Origin: Prevotella sp.
Lineage (GTDB): Bacteria > Bacteroidota > Bacteroidia > Bacteroidales > Bacteroidaceae
Length of the DNA: 55,877 bases
Reading direction: 5' to 3'
Assembly (NCBI GenBank): GCA_017417465.1
Contig: JAFPZD010000252.1
Span: 1 to 55,877 of the forward strand
Part shown: positions 21,033-29,305 of the stretch, one piece after another
How the letters are laid out: each line of letters starts with the position of its first letter
Numbering within the stretch: the first letter of the stretch is position 1
Program-made: the position numbers and the translations under genes
Notes under the pieces: generated by a model
The model's database searches: none
What the model saw: only the letters and a program-made list of their open reading frames with translations
Told to the model about the DNA's origin: nothing

Positions 21033-22598
21033 ATGAACAGCCACTACATGCAGGGCCTTGACTGGCTCATCCTCGCCGCCTATTTCGCCATTCTCATTGC
21101 TATCGGCCTCTGGGCCAGCAGTAAGCGCAAAAAGAACGGTTCACTGTTTCTTGCTGAGCGCTCGCTGCGCTGGCACCACATCGGATTCTCCATGTGGGGC
21201 ACCAACGTCGGACCCTCAATGCTTATCGCATCGGCCTCGGCGGGTTTCACCACGGGTGTTGTCTCAGGCAATTTCGCCTGGTATGCTTTTGTGTTCATTG
21301 CCCTGTTGGCGTTTGTCTTCGCTCCCCGCTATTTAGGCACGAAGGTTAGCACACTGCCCGAGTTCATGGGGCTGCGCTTCGGTCAGTCCACGCGCAACAT
21401 CCTGGCATGGTACACCATCGTCACCATCGTTATCTCGTGGCTCGCCCTGACGCTCTTCGCCGGTGGAATCCTCATCCGCCAAGTCTTCGACATCCCGATG
21501 TGGGCTTCTGCGCTTGTGTTGCTCCTCATCTCAGCATTCTTTACCATGCTTGGCGGACTGAAGGCGGTGGCCTACACCAACGTCTACCAGATGACACTAC
21601 TCATCGTTGTCTCCGCCGTGCTCACCATTGTGGGGCTGCACCATGTGGGCGGCATCAGTGCCCTCATCGACCGTGTGCCCGCCGACTACTGGGTGCTGTT
21701 CAAGCCCAACAGCGACCCAGACTTCCCATGGCTGCCCATCGTGCTCGGCTATCCCGTGATGGGTGTATGGTTCTGGTGCACAGACCAGTCGATGGTGCAG
21801 CCCGTCCTCGCCGCCCGCTCATTGAAGGAGGGGCAGCTGGGCACCAACTTCACCGGCTGGCTGAAGATCCTCGACGTCTTCCTCTACATCCTGCCGGGCA
21901 TCCTCTGCTATGCCCTTTTCAAGGACACGCTGAGTAATCCAGACGAGGCTTACCTCACGATGGTCGAGAACCTCTTCCCCGTCGGTATGGTGGGACTGGT
22001 ATTCGCCGTGCTCACGGCATGCCTTGTCTCAACCATCGGCTCGGCACTCAACGCGCTGAGCACTGTCTTCACGATGGACATCTACGTAAAGCGTTTTCGT
22101 CCCGATGCCTCTCAGCGACGCATTAACTATGTGGGGCGCGTGGTCACCGTCGTCGGTGCGCTCATAGCCATCGTGCTTACCGTGGCCATCGACAGCATCA
22201 AAGGTCTGAACCTGTTTAACGTGTTCCAAAGTGTTCTTGGATTTATTGCACCGCCTATGACCGCCGTGTTCCTGCTCGGTGTATTCTGGAAACGGGCTAC
22301 CACCCGCGCCGCCAACCTTGCACTGACAGCGGGCACGGCCTTCTGCCTCATCATCGGCGTGCTCTACCTTTGGCCACCGTCGTGGCTGCAGTTGCCGTGG
22401 CCCCACTTCATGATGCTCTCGTTCCTGCTCTGCGTCATACTGATGGCAATGATGGCCGTGGTGTCACTCTGCGACAAAAAGCAGCCAACGACCGGAAACA
22501 CCATCACGGCTCTCCGCGAACGCCCCGCCCGTCTGGTACTCACGCTCTGGAGCCTCCTTGCCATCGTCATGGTCATCCTCTACTTCATCTTTAACTGA
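21033..22598 (+). CDS. Sodium:solute symporter (SSS/SGLT family)
   Basis: 521 residues, highly hydrophobic, with about 13-14 transmembrane segments beginning at LDWLILAAYFAILIAIGLW. Family motifs include WHHIGFSMWGTNVGPSML near the N-terminus and GYPVMGVWFWCTDQSMVQPV in the middle, typical of the sugar branch of the sodium/solute symporters. It should couple sodium entry to uptake of a mono- or disaccharide across the inner membrane. It lies 21 bp after the cytosolic GH31 and 7 bp before the next gene, so it is probably translated with them. It is the only inner-membrane transporter in the window. The substrate is not visible from sequence; a product of the neighbouring GH141/GH127 enzymes is the natural guess. 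Confidence 0.88.
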   Translation: MNSHYMQGLDWLILAAYFAILIAIGLWASSKRKKNGSLFLAERSLRWHHIGFSMWGTNVGPSMLIASASAGFTTGVVSGNFAWYAFVFIALLAFVFAPRYLGTKVSTLPEFMGLRFGQSTRNILAWYTIVTIVISWLALTLFAGGILIRQVFDIPMWASALVLLLISAFFTMLGGLKAVAYTNVYQMTLLIVVSAVLTIVGLHHVGGISALIDRVPADYWVLFKPNSDPDFPWLPIVLGYPVMGVWFWCTDQSMVQPVLAARSLKEGQLGTNFTGWLKILDVFLYILPGILCYALFKDTLSNPDEAYLTMVENLFPVGMVGLVFAVLTACLVSTIGSALNALSTVFTMDIYVKRFRPDASQRRINYVGRVVTVVGALIAIVLTVAIDSIKGLNLFNVFQSVLGFIAPPMTAVFLLGVFWKRATTRAANLALTAGTAFCLIIGVLYLWPPSWLQLPWPHFMMLSFLLCVILMAMMAVVSLCDKKQPTTGNTITALRERPARLVLTLWSLLAIVMVILYFIFN

Positions 22599-22605
22599 CA
22601 CGCCC

Positions 22606-25600
22606 ATGTTCCGACATAAAAAATACCTCATTGCGCTGACCTGCCTCTGCCTTGCCATGAGCATGCAGGGCCAGAAAAAACCGAAGCCGGAGCTCTATGT
22701 CCCAATGGACTACTCCACCTGCGGCTACCACGCCTCGGAAGCACTTATTCCCAACCTTCCCACAGCCGTCTATGTTGAGTGGCAAGAGGGCGACTGCTCA
22801 CCGCTCATCCAGATGGCTATCGACCAGGTGGCGCGCCGTCAGCCCGACAAGAACGGTCATCGCGGGGCCGTGCTGCTTGGCGAAGGTCGTTTCCGCCTCG
22901 ATGAACCGCTGCGCATCAGCGCCTCCGGCATTGTGCTACGTGGCGTCAGCAAGAAAGGCACTGTGCTTGTCAAGCATGGTGTAGATCGCGGTGCACTTCT
23001 TTATGTAGAAGGACGAGGAGGAAAATGGCAAGAGAATACTGACACGCTCTTCATTACTGCCGACCGCATCCCCGCCGGCAGCACAGCCCTCCCCTCGCCC
23101 GCCTCCCGTCACCCGTCACCAATAAAAGCCGGCACGCGCATCACCATCGTCCGTCCCTGCACAAAGGCTTGGATTGAGAGCCTCCAGATGAACGACTTTG
23201 GTGGTGACCTTGACTACACCGGTTGGAAGCCTGGCGACATCGACATTACGTGGGACCGCACCGTCACCGCAGTCACCACCGACAGCATTTACCTCGATGC
23301 CCCCATCACCACCACCATCACACAGCAGTACGGCGGTGCGTATATCTTGTTGGGGCACCACGACGGCGAGCTGACAGAGTGCGGCGTTGAGCATCTCACC
23401 CTGGACTCGTCAGTCAACGACTGGAACCCCAAGGACGAGGACCACTGCTGGGACGCTATCTATATTGATAAGGTACGCGATGCATGGGTCCGCCAAGTCA
23501 ACTTCCGCCACTTTGCCGGTTCCGCCGTAAACCTTCAGAAGTCGACCAGTCGCATCACCGTCGAGGACTGCATTGCCCAAGAGCCTGTATCAGAGATTGG
23601 CGGGTGGCGCCGCCGCGTCTTCCTCACCCGCGGTCAGCAGACCCTCTTCCAGCGCTGCGTCTCGCGTGAAGGCATCCACGACTTTGTCGCCGACTACTGT
23701 GCCGCCGGGCCCAACGCTTTCGTGCAGTGCGAAGGCGAGCACTCGCTTGGATTCAGTGGCAGCGTAGGGTCATGGGCTGCCGGCCTGCTCTTCGACATCG
23801 TCAACATCGATGGGCACGACCTGCGCTTCGCTAACTTGGAGCAGTATCAGATGGGAACTGGCTGGAACACGGCCAACTCCATGTTCTGGCAGTGCACGGC
23901 CTCGACCATCGCCTGCTACTCACCCGATGCCGATAATCGCTGCAGCGCTCACGCCTGCTGGGGCACCCTGACGGGCAATGGCCATTGGACCAGCAGCAAC
24001 AATCACGCAAAGCCCCGCAGCTTGTTCTACAGTCAGTTGGCCAACCGCACCAAAAACAGTCCCAACGCCCTCCAAGTCCCTGACGGCTATATTCTCCCAC
24101 TCTCAACCGAGGCCACTACATCGCCCACCGTCGAAGAGGCGATGAAGATGGCGCAATTATCGCTGGCCGAACCCCGCCTCACCATGGAGATGTGGATCGA
24201 CAGTGTAGCCCTAAGAGCCCCGATTCATACCCCCGAGGGGGTCACAATCGCCTCAACGCTCAAAACCCCAAAAACCTCCTCGGAGACTGTAAACGGGACA
24301 TTTAGATCTTTCAAGTCCTCTACTGGCAACCTCTACGCCGTCCCTTGGTGGAACGGCCGCGTAAAGGATAACTTCACCGTCACTGGTGCACGCCCTGCCA
24401 TCACCCGCTTTGTGCCTGGCCGCGAAGGTCTGGGCTGGACCGACCGTCTCGACTCCGTTGTCAGTTTCCTGGCTACTGGGGGCTACTGCATGTTGGAGCA
24501 CAACTACGGGCTGTGGTACGACCTGCGCCGCACCGACCATGAACGGGTGCGCCGTGCTGACGGCGATGTGTGGCCGCCCTTCTACGAGCAACCTTTCGCC
24601 CGCAGTGGTATAGGAACGGCCTGGGACGGCTTGTCACGCTACGACCTGACGCGCCCCAACCTGTGGTACTGGCAGCGCCTGCGGGAATTTGCCGACAAGG
24701 CTGCCAGCCACGATATCCTGCTGTTTCATCAGCACTACTTCCAGCACAACATCCTCGAAGCCGGCGCCCACTGGGTGGACTGCCCCTGGCGTCCGGTAAA
24801 CAATGTCAACTACCCCGAAGCCTTGGCTGCTTCACCCTTCCCCGAGCCCGTGCCCTTCGCTGGCGACAAGCGCATCTTCATGGCCGAACAGTTCTACAAC
24901 GAGCAGGACAGCGTGCTGCGCCCGCTCCATCGCCAATACATCCGCTTGTGCCTCGATGAGCTGAAGGATCAGCCCAATGTCATCCATGCCGTCAGTGCCG
25001 AGTATACGGGTCCCCTGCACTTCACCCGTTTCTGGCTGCAGACCATCGCCGAGTGGGAGGCAGAGACCGGCCATCACCCGCTGATAGCCCTGAGTTGTAC
25101 GAAGGACGTTCAGGACAGCATCCTCGCCGATCCCACATTGCGGCAGGTCGTCGACATTATCGACATTCGCTATTGGCACTACAACGCCGAGGGACTTTGG
25201 GCACCCGAGGGCGGCCGCAACATGGCGCCGCGACAGTTTATGCGCAAGATGAAAGTGGGCAGTACAGGTTTCAAAGAGGTCTATCGTGCCGTCCGTGAAT
25301 ACCGTGAGCACTACCCCGACAAAGCCGTCACCTACTTCGCACAACAGTTCGACCGCCAGGGGTGGGCCGTACTAATGGCTGGTGGCTCGCTGGCTAACGT
25401 GCCCCTCAATGCCCACCAGTCAGCAATCAGCAAGCAACTACTCGACGACGTCAGTCAGATGATGCCTGTCGAGGGCCACATGGCACTGGGCAGCCCAACG
25501 CTGGGCTACCTATTCTATACTACCGACGACGATGCCGTGCTGCCTGTCGAGACAGGCAAGTACGACCTCTACAGTGTCGACCGTACGACCGGCACCATCA

Positions 25601-25689
25601 CGCTCATCAAGCGCGGTGCCAAACTGCAACAAAACTTCATCCCCGCCGAGGACGCCTCCGGGCACATCTTCTGGCTCAAGAAACACTAA
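22606..25689 (+). CDS. Two-domain beta-helix / TIM-barrel-like secreted protein
   Basis: 1027 residues; signal peptide about 1-23 (AMSMQGQ). The start at 22606 follows the symporter by 7 bp. The first half (about 45-480) is a pectate-lyase-like beta-helix (RGAVLLGEGRFRLDEPLRIS, then SAVNLQKSTSRITVEDC). A linker with low-complexity DNA (about 535-565) follows. The second half (about 570-950) looks like a TIM barrel related to the DUF4038/GH140 type: EQFYNEQDSVLRPLHRQYIR, with E761 in MAEQF and E799 in VSAEYTGPL as possible catalytic acids. From memory this pairing is the Bacteroidetes DUF6298 type, which I cannot verify here. No activity is known to me. The position among GH141, GH31 and GH127 suggests a role on pectin side chains. 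An unassigned glycosidase or a lyase is possible. Confidence 0.68.
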   Translation: MFRHKKYLIALTCLCLAMSMQGQKKPKPELYVPMDYSTCGYHASEALIPNLPTAVYVEWQEGDCSPLIQMAIDQVARRQPDKNGHRGAVLLGEGRFRLDEPLRISASGIVLRGVSKKGTVLVKHGVDRGALLYVEGRGGKWQENTDTLFITADRIPAGSTALPSPASRHPSPIKAGTRITIVRPCTKAWIESLQMNDFGGDLDYTGWKPGDIDITWDRTVTAVTTDSIYLDAPITTTITQQYGGAYILLGHHDGELTECGVEHLTLDSSVNDWNPKDEDHCWDAIYIDKVRDAWVRQVNFRHFAGSAVNLQKSTSRITVEDCIAQEPVSEIGGWRRRVFLTRGQQTLFQRCVSREGIHDFVADYCAAGPNAFVQCEGEHSLGFSGSVGSWAAGLLFDIVNIDGHDLRFANLEQYQMGTGWNTANSMFWQCTASTIACYSPDADNRCSAHACWGTLTGNGHWTSSNNHAKPRSLFYSQLANRTKNSPNALQVPDGYILPLSTEATTSPTVEEAMKMAQLSLAEPRLTMEMWIDSVALRAPIHTPEGVTIASTLKTPKTSSETVNGTFRSFKSSTGNLYAVPWWNGRVKDNFTVTGARPAITRFVPGREGLGWTDRLDSVVSFLATGGYCMLEHNYGLWYDLRRTDHERVRRADGDVWPPFYEQPFARSGIGTAWDGLSRYDLTRPNLWYWQRLREFADKAASHDILLFHQHYFQHNILEAGAHWVDCPWRPVNNVNYPEALAASPFPEPVPFAGDKRIFMAEQFYNEQDSVLRPLHRQYIRLCLDELKDQPNVIHAVSAEYTGPLHFTRFWLQTIAEWEAETGHHPLIALSCTKDVQDSILADPTLRQVVDIIDIRYWHYNAEGLWAPEGGRNMAPRQFMRKMKVGSTGFKEVYRAVREYREHYPDKAVTYFAQQFDRQGWAVLMAGGSLANVPLNAHQSAISKQLLDDVSQMMPVEGHMALGSPTLGYLFYTTDDDAVLPVETGKYDLYSVDRTTGTITLIKRGAKLQQNFIPAEDASGHIFWLKKH

Positions 25690-25702
25690 CACAACACATA
25701 TT

Positions 25703-27160
25703 ATGATGAACAGACAACGATCAATCCTCGTCATGGCCCTCGCAGCACTGCTCTGCTGCGCTGATGCCTTTGCCCAGTCACGCTATCAGGTGGGCGTCTG
25801 CGACTGGATGATTCTCAAACGCCAGAAACTTGGTGCCTTCGACCTGGCCCACCAGATGGGTTGCGATGGCATTGAAGTCGACATGGGCGGACTGGGACAG
25901 CGCGACGCCTTCGACAACAAGCTACGCGACCCACAAGAGGCCGCCCACTTCAAAAACGTGGCCGACTCGCTGGGCATCGCCGTGGGTGCCATCGCCATGA
26001 GCGGCTTCTATGCTCAGGACCTCACGCAGAAAGCCACCTACATGGAGCTCGTCGACGACTGCTTCAACACCATGGACTGCATGGGCGGAGCTACCGTGGC
26101 CTTCCTGCCATTGGGCGGCTGTGGCAACGACTGGACCACCGACAAAGCCAAGCGTCGCGAGGTGGTCAAGCGTCTGCACGACATTGGCGAAGCAGCTCTC
26201 CAGCGTGGCAAGCGTGTGGGCATCGACACGCCCCTCGACGCCAAGGGTAATCTCAAGCTGCTAAAGGAGATCAAAAGCCCAGGCATCGCCATCTTCTACA
26301 AGCTGCAAACCATCATCGAGCATGGCTGGGATGTTCCCGCCGACCTTCGCCGTTTAGGTGCCTCCAACATCTGCGCTATCCATGCCTCGAACACCGACGG
26401 CGTGTGGCTGCGTAACGACTCGCTCGTCGACATGCCCGCCATCAAGCAGGCGCTCGACCAGATGGGCTGGAGCGGCTGGCTCTTCGTAGAGCGCAGTCGC
26501 GACACCACGATGGTGCGCAACGTGAAGTTGAACTACAGTGCTAACGTCTACTACCTAAAGTCCATCTTCAACGCCAACCCAGTGTCCGAGGTGGTTCTCG
26601 ACAGTGTCGGACGGCCAACCGACTACGTACAGACCATCATCAAGCGTTCACAAAAAGCAACCGACGAGCTGGGTATCACCTGGACACCACGTGGCCAGAA
26701 CGTACTCAACATCATCAGCAACCGTTACTTCGAGCTGAACGACATCTACGCCGAACGCGACTCACTAAAGGCCACCGACAAGAAGTTGGCCGAGGCACAG
26801 TGCGACGCCCGCCTCTATCGTTCGCACTTCGCTTTCGACGGTGCCCTGTCACGCTACTTGCAGCCGAAGGACATCGAAAAGGTAAAGGACGTGATGACCT
26901 TCAACGTCGTCAAGGTAACCTATGACGCCCAGCTCGACATGATTCCCACCCTCACCGACGAGGAGAAGCAGCAGATACTCATCTGGCTGAAGGAGGCCCG
27001 CGAATTGGCCATCGACGCTGAGAGTTCGAAGAAGAAGCACGACGTCTTCGGCAAGTACAAAGGCCGCATCAACAATTACCTGTCGCGGCGTGGCTACGAC
27101 CTCAACAAGGAGCGTGAGGCCTGGTACGAGCGTGTGAAGGCAAGAGGAGGAAAACTTTAG
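25703..27160 (+). CDS. Secreted sugar-isomerase-like TIM barrel fused to DUF3826
   Basis: 485 residues; signal peptide about 1-24 (CCADAFAQ). ATGs at 25703 and 25706 are both possible starts. Residues about 28-285 are a xylose-isomerase-like (AP endonuclease 2) barrel: MGCDGIEVDMGG, NICAIHASNTDG (H227) and WLFVERSRD (E263). The metal-site residues are not all kept: the usual DxGN position reads YKLQT (K200) and the usual strand-end Glu is D175 in GIDTPLD. Residues about 300-485 are a clear DUF3826 domain (NIISNRYFELNDIYAERD, LYRSHFAFDGALSRYL, KKHDVFGKYKGRINNYLSRR), which I know as a separate small secreted protein in pectin loci. An epimerase, a lyase or a binding protein are all possible; the function of DUF3826 is not known to me. 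Confidence 0.8.
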   Translation: MMNRQRSILVMALAALLCCADAFAQSRYQVGVCDWMILKRQKLGAFDLAHQMGCDGIEVDMGGLGQRDAFDNKLRDPQEAAHFKNVADSLGIAVGAIAMSGFYAQDLTQKATYMELVDDCFNTMDCMGGATVAFLPLGGCGNDWTTDKAKRREVVKRLHDIGEAALQRGKRVGIDTPLDAKGNLKLLKEIKSPGIAIFYKLQTIIEHGWDVPADLRRLGASNICAIHASNTDGVWLRNDSLVDMPAIKQALDQMGWSGWLFVERSRDTTMVRNVKLNYSANVYYLKSIFNANPVSEVVLDSVGRPTDYVQTIIKRSQKATDELGITWTPRGQNVLNIISNRYFELNDIYAERDSLKATDKKLAEAQCDARLYRSHFAFDGALSRYLQPKDIEKVKDVMTFNVVKVTYDAQLDMIPTLTDEEKQQILIWLKEARELAIDAESSKKKHDVFGKYKGRINNYLSRRGYDLNKEREAWYERVKARGGKL

Positions 27161-27226
27161 TGGGCTACACCCTCATTAATAACAATGTGACAACGTATGC
27201 AAATCCATGTTCTAAACAGCCAAAAG

Positions 27227-29305
27227 ATGAAGGCGATAAGTTTATTTTTAGTGCTTTCTTTATCCGTTAGCCCTGTAAGTGCGCAGAATGGCATTACCAG
27301 TACTGCCACCAGTCCCCATGCCGTGATGAACAGCGTACCGCTGACTGCCGTGAAATGGACGGACGGTTTCTGGGGCGAGCGCTTCGATGTCTTCAGCCAG
27401 ACAAGCGTGCAAAGCATGTGGGAGACATGGCAGACAAAGGAGGGCAAAGGCTTCAACAACTTCCTGATTGCCGCCGGCGAGATGCAGGGCGAGCACCACG
27501 GGCCTCCATTCCACGATGGCGACATGTATAAATGGTTAGAAGCGGTGGCCTCCGTCTATGCCGTCAACCACGACCCACAACTCGAGGCCATCATGGACCG
27601 TTTCATTGGCCTCGTCCAAAAGGCACAGCGCCTCGATGGCTACATCCACACGCCAGTCATCATTGCCGAACTGAACAAGAAAAAGAACGAACAGCAGGGC
27701 GGCGACGACGACACAGTGGTGGGAACGGCGACGGGCACCAAGAAGGACAATGCCTTTGCCAACCGCCTGAACTTCGAGACCTACAACCTGGGGCACCTCA
27801 TCATGGCCGGCATCGTTCACAAGCGTGCAACGGGCAAAACCACCCTTTTCGACTGTGGTGTCCGCGCCGCCGACTTTCTCTATAACTTCTGCCAGCGGGC
27901 GCCGGAGGAGCTGGCCGGCAACGCCATCTGTCCCTCACACTACATGGGCGTGGCCGAGCTCTACCGAGAGACGCAGAATCCCCGATACCTCGAGCTGCTG
28001 AAGCAGTTCATCGACATCCGCGGCATGGTGAAGAACGGCACTGACGACAATCAGGACCGTATCCCCTTCCGCCAACAGTATCAGGCCATGGGCCATGCCG
28101 TCCGCGCCAACTACCTCTACGCCGGTGTTGCCGACCTCTTCATCGAGAGCGGCGAGGAGCAATTGATGAAGAACCTCAGCAGCATCTGGAACGACATCGT
28201 CGGGCGGAAAATGTACATCAACGGTGCCTGTGGCGCCCTCTACGACGGCACCTCACCCGACGGCACCAACTACACGCCCGACAGCATCCAGAAGGTACAC
28301 CAAAGCTACGGCCGTCCCTACCAACTGCCCAACGCCACCGCCCACAACGAGACCTGTGCCAACATCGGCAACATGCTCTTCAACTGGCGCATGCTGCTGG
28401 CCACTGGCGAGGCCCGCTACGCCGCCCTCATGGAGAACTGCCTCTACAACAGCATCCTCTGCGGCATCTCGCTCGACGGTGAGCGTTACTTCTACACCAA
28501 CCCCCTGCGTCTCACCGACGATCTGCCCTACAAGTTGCGCTGGCCAAAAGAGCGACGCAAGTACATCTCCTGCTTCTGCTGTCCACCTAACACGCTGCGC
28601 ACCCTCTGCCAGGCGCAGGACTACATCTACACGACAGGCAAGGCGGCACTCTACGTGAACCTCTACGGCAGCAGCACGCTGACCACCCCTCTCGACGGCA
28701 TTGGCAACATCACCGTCGCCCAGCAGACCGACTACCCGTGGGACGGACGTGTCACCCTTACCATCGAGACACTGAAAGCCAAAAAGGGGGCGGCCTTCAC
28801 CATCGCCCTCCGCGTCCCTTCGGTCGCCGAGAACATCACAGTGAAAGTCAACCAGCAAGACGTGGACGCCCATCTACACAACGGCTACGCCACCGTTTGC
28901 CGCCCCTGGAAGAAGGGCGACGTGCTGACTATCGACATCCCTATGGAGGCCCGCATCGTCGAGGCCAACCCCCTCGTCGAGGAGAGTCGCGGGCAGGTGG
29001 CTGTCATGCGTGGCCCCATCCTCTATTGCTTGGAGAGCTGTGATGTCAGTCCACATGTTGCCATTGACGATGTGGCCCTCCCCGTCGATGCCAAGTTCAT
29101 ACCCGTGGAGGTGACCATCGGCGGCAGCCGCATGATGGCACTCGAGACCGAGGCTTACGTGCGCAGCGAAGCCGCTTGGACAGGCCAGCTCTACCGTCCC
29201 GCCAGCGTCAGCAAAATCCGACAAACCGTCCGCCTCATCCCCTACTATGCCTGGGGAAACCGCGGCAAATCAGAAATGACCGTATGGATACCCGCCGTCT
29301 ACTAA
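27227..29305 (+). CDS. GH127 beta-L-arabinofuranosidase-type enzyme (DUF1680)
   Basis: 692 residues from ATG 27227; a start at 27197 would add ten residues before the signal peptide (MKAISLFLVLSLSVSPVSAQ). GH127 uses a zinc-bound cysteine nucleophile. The ligand and catalytic residues are visible as E375 and C377 in HNETCANIGNM, and C449, C451 and C452 in YISCFCCPPN. The (alpha/alpha)6 barrel is followed by beta-sandwiches (VVAVMRGPILYCLES-like region near residue 590-610). Length is normal. Characterised members hydrolyse beta-L-arabinofuranosides; one in B. thetaiotaomicron removes aceric acid from rhamnogalacturonan II. Either is plausible here. The gap to the upstream gene is 66 bp, and the gene overlaps the next one by 22 bp. 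Confidence 0.9.
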   Translation: MKAISLFLVLSLSVSPVSAQNGITSTATSPHAVMNSVPLTAVKWTDGFWGERFDVFSQTSVQSMWETWQTKEGKGFNNFLIAAGEMQGEHHGPPFHDGDMYKWLEAVASVYAVNHDPQLEAIMDRFIGLVQKAQRLDGYIHTPVIIAELNKKKNEQQGGDDDTVVGTATGTKKDNAFANRLNFETYNLGHLIMAGIVHKRATGKTTLFDCGVRAADFLYNFCQRAPEELAGNAICPSHYMGVAELYRETQNPRYLELLKQFIDIRGMVKNGTDDNQDRIPFRQQYQAMGHAVRANYLYAGVADLFIESGEEQLMKNLSSIWNDIVGRKMYINGACGALYDGTSPDGTNYTPDSIQKVHQSYGRPYQLPNATAHNETCANIGNMLFNWRMLLATGEARYAALMENCLYNSILCGISLDGERYFYTNPLRLTDDLPYKLRWPKERRKYISCFCCPPNTLRTLCQAQDYIYTTGKAALYVNLYGSSTLTTPLDGIGNITVAQQTDYPWDGRVTLTIETLKAKKGAAFTIALRVPSVAENITVKVNQQDVDAHLHNGYATVCRPWKKGDVLTIDIPMEARIVEANPLVEESRGQVAVMRGPILYCLESCDVSPHVAIDDVALPVDAKFIPVEVTIGGSRMMALETEAYVRSEAAWTGQLYRPASVSKIRQTVRLIPYYAWGNRGKSEMTVWIPAVY

